Assembly (NCBI RefSeq): GCF_018122625.2
Contig: NZ_JAGQFT020000004.1
Coordinates: 62,001 to 126,000, forward strand
DNA: 64,000 nucleotides
Reading direction: 5' to 3'
Origin: Coralloluteibacterium stylophorae
GTDB taxonomy: Bacteria; Pseudomonadota; Gammaproteobacteria; Xanthomonadales; Xanthomonadaceae
The translations under genes and the position numbers were made by a program. The notes under the pieces are model-generated. The model searched no databases, was not told the DNA's origin, and was given only the letters and a program-made list of their open reading frames with translations. Shown one piece after another: positions 61,541 through 64,000 of the stretch (within the stretch, counting starts at the first letter, position 1; each line of letters opens with the position of its first letter).

Positions 61541-64000
<2,460 letters not shown>

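Overview
The window is a 64 kb chromosomal stretch of a very GC-rich Gram-negative bacterium. Four TonB-dependent outer-membrane receptors, a Fur-box sequence of the xanthomonad type, lipoprotein and Tat export signals, an L1-like subclass B3 metallo-beta-lactamase, DUF2058 and DUF1615 proteins, PutP and Mfd together point to the Xanthomonadaceae (Lysobacter/Luteimonas/Stenotrophomonas relatives). That placement is inferred from gene content, not from a marker gene. No rRNA, tRNA, CRISPR array, intact insertion sequence or prophage was seen. Gene density is high and coding strands alternate in blocks of one to four genes.

Left part (1-14.1 kb): the end of a bufferin-type operon (MNIO/DUF692 enzyme plus DUF2063 partner; the precursor gene would lie to the left), an SDR/AraC pair, an aldo-keto reductase/LysR pair, a GAF protein with a degenerate GGDEF-like half, an AhpD-like protein, DUF2058, a lipoprotein, a DUF2231/PQQ-type dehydrogenase operon, a DUF885 peptidase-like protein and two paralogous periplasmic proteins.

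Middle part (14.2-41.3 kb): a Fur-boxed siderophore receptor; a receptor/phosphodiesterase pair; an FAD monooxygenase; a GST; a third receptor followed by a lactonase-fold protein and preceded by two ATCGAT-centred palindromes; a YciI-like protein, an esterase and a B3 beta-lactamase; a LysR-controlled block of two SDRs, a tautomerase and DUF1428; a sialidase-like protein; a LysR/MFS pair; a fossil of a catalase-ankyrin (katB-ankB type) locus; a TauE/SafE exporter; and Hsp20 with a heat-shock type promoter and a clean terminator.

Right part (41.5-64 kb): a LytS/LytTR-type two-component system with phased 21-bp direct repeats upstream; PutP; a glutaredoxin-MauE fusion; a Tat-type SDR; an HVA1 protein; a possible GH75-like protein; a secreted intradiol dioxygenase carrying a Gly/Pro-rich insertion; an ADH-cupin-CMD operon divergent from its LysR regulator; a tandem-CAP protein; a Tat-exported phospholipase C; a fourth TonB receptor; a DUF1615 lipoprotein; and the first 820 codons of mfd, which runs off the right edge.

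The overall picture is ordinary chromosome rich in envelope, scavenging and small redox functions. The most unusual items are the 21-bp phased repeats, the catalase/ankyrin fossil, the beta-lactamase whose best start is out of frame, the low-complexity insertion in the dioxygenase and the glutaredoxin-MauE fusion.
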